6,135 nucleotides of DNA from an uncultured Acidimicrobiaceae bacterium (GTDB lineage Bacteria; Actinomycetota; Acidimicrobiia; Acidimicrobiales; Bog-793): assembly GCA_903907185.1 (NCBI GenBank), contig CAIVND010000100.1, positions 1 to 6,135 on the forward strand, read 5' to 3'. The notes under the pieces are model-generated. The model did not search any database, was not told the DNA's origin, and saw only the letters and a program-made list of their open reading frames with translations. This document shows, one piece after another, positions 5,727 through 6,135 of this stretch. A program made the position numbers and the translations under genes. Numbering within the stretch: the first letter of the stretch is position 1; every line of letters starts with the position of its first letter.

Positions 5727-5764
5727 GGCGTTTTCGTTCAAAAAAACGTCCTTCGACACAATGA
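5723..5764 (+). CDS. Possible 13-codon coupling micro-ORF before nadK
   Basis: The ATG at 5723 overlaps the stop of the 141-aa gene in an ATGA arrangement. The frame reads MRRFRSKKRPSTQ and stops at TGA 5762-5764, which itself overlaps the nadK ATG at 5761 as a second ATGA. Six of 13 residues are basic. An AGGAG at 5716-5720 lies only two bases before the ATG, too close for efficient de novo initiation but compatible with re-initiation after the upstream stop. The peptide could simply carry ribosomes across the gap to nadK, be a remnant of a lost gene, or be coincidence. Confidence 0.3.
   Translation: MRRFRSKKRPSTQ
5727..5751 (+). other. A7 tract within a small hairpin at the nadK junction
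   Basis: GGCGTTTT (5727-5734) can pair with AAAACG and CC (5743-5748 and 5750-5751), leaving T5749 bulged and an 8-base loop. The 3' arm includes part of a run of seven A residues (5740-5746). In the micro-ORF frame this run reads as the last base of TCA followed by AAA AAA, the canonical phase for -1 slippage, and nadK lies in that -1 frame. The pairing is AT-rich and weak. No T tract follows, so it is not a terminator. Confidence 0.4.
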
Positions 5765-6135
5765 CCGCTCCAACTCGCCAGCCACCAGCGGTGGTTGCGC
5801 TTACCGTTCATCCTTATCGCCCGATCGCAAAGGAGCTCGCGAACAGGGTTGCAGCTTGGTGGAATAGCCAAGGAGTGCAGGTATTGATCGATGCGGATGC
5901 AATGGACTCCGATGGAGTTCTCTTCAGTCCGGCTATCGATGTAGCCATCAGTCTGGGTGGCGATGGCACAATGTTGCGAACCGTGGCGCTCGCAGCGCGT
6001 GGTGGGATCCCCGTCCTTGGTGTGAATCTTGGAAATTTGGGCTATCTCACCTCAGTTGAACCGGACGAAATTCATACAGCCTGCGAGCTTTTGGCGAGCG
6101 GTAGTTTTGCGGTAGATGACCGGATGATGCTTGAC
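5761..6135 (+). CDS. nadK: NAD kinase, N-terminal part (runs off window)
   Basis: Phosphorylates NAD to NADP using ATP or polyphosphate; cytoplasmic and usually essential. The 125 residues present carry the two diagnostic motifs, GGDGT (66-70, with the catalytic Asp 68) and GVNLGNLGYLT (87-97), followed by VDDRMML (118-124), where family members often have an ERxxL-like segment. The family is normally ~280-300 residues, so over half, including the NE/D substrate-binding motif, lies beyond the window. The ATG at 5761 places the first strand (VVALTVHP) at residue 11, as usual. An in-frame ATG at 5713 would add 16 residues (MRRDEAFSFKKTSFDT) and overlap the previous gene, but has no good ribosome binding site. 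The ATG at 5761 has no Shine-Dalgarno either, which suggests coupling to upstream translation. A hairpin at 5779-5797 (CCACC/GGTGG core, AGC loop) lies just inside the gene. No tlyA precedes it. Confidence 0.95.
   Translation, partial: MTAPTRQPPAVVALTVHPYRPIAKELANRVAAWWNSQGVQVLIDADAMDSDGVLFSPAIDVAISLGGDGTMLRTVALAARGGIPVLGVNLGNLGYLTSVEPDEIHTACELLASGSFAVDDRMMLD

Noticed and set aside
1..6135. Mobile element, CRISPR array, toxin-antitoxin or defence system
   Set aside because: No transposase or integrase motifs, regularly spaced direct repeats, attachment-site duplications or known defence domains were seen; the content is housekeeping metabolism.

Overview
The window looks like chromosomal DNA from an actinomycete-type bacterium (Actinomycetota). 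The main evidence is gene content. A TPR protein, a NagD-like HAD phosphatase, a small hypothetical protein and NAD kinase occur in the same relative order as Mycobacterium tuberculosis Rv1691, Rv1692, Rv1693 and Rv1695 (recalled, not searched). Base composition is only moderately GC-rich by eye. That argues against Streptomyces or Mycobacterium and would suit a deep lineage such as Acidimicrobiia, but the class assignment is a guess.

Layout. Positions 1-50 are the 3' end of a 5S rRNA, so a ribosomal RNA operon ends here. It is closed by a 20-bp intrinsic terminator hairpin (61-104). A plus-strand gene (228-1937) then encodes a protein with a ~315-residue Ser/Arg/Pro-rich, probably disordered N-terminal half and a C-terminal TPR domain. 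It is followed by a class I (FbaB/DhnA-type) fructose-bisphosphate aldolase (2064-3119), whose start is fixed by an excellent ribosome binding site. A convergent minus-strand gene encodes a DUF1015 protein (3191-4399). A short AT-rich divergent promoter region (about 4400-4477) separates it from a tightly packed plus-strand operon: HAD phosphatase (4478-5308), an unrecognised helical 141-residue protein (5301-5726), and NAD kinase (5761 to the window end, truncated).

How the genes fit together. The TPR and HAD genes are neighbours in M. tuberculosis; here the aldolase and an inverted DUF1015 gene lie between them. The HAD, small protein and nadK genes appear translationally coupled through overlaps. 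tlyA, which normally sits just before nadK in this cluster, is absent. Its place is taken by 34 nt that contain a 13-codon basic micro-ORF linked by ATGA overlaps on both sides. That micro-ORF carries an A7 heptamer in the exact phase for a -1 shift into the nadK frame. This junction, the unusual tail of the TPR protein and a visible excess of GATC sites are the most notable observations. I see no mobile element, CRISPR array, tRNA or defence system.
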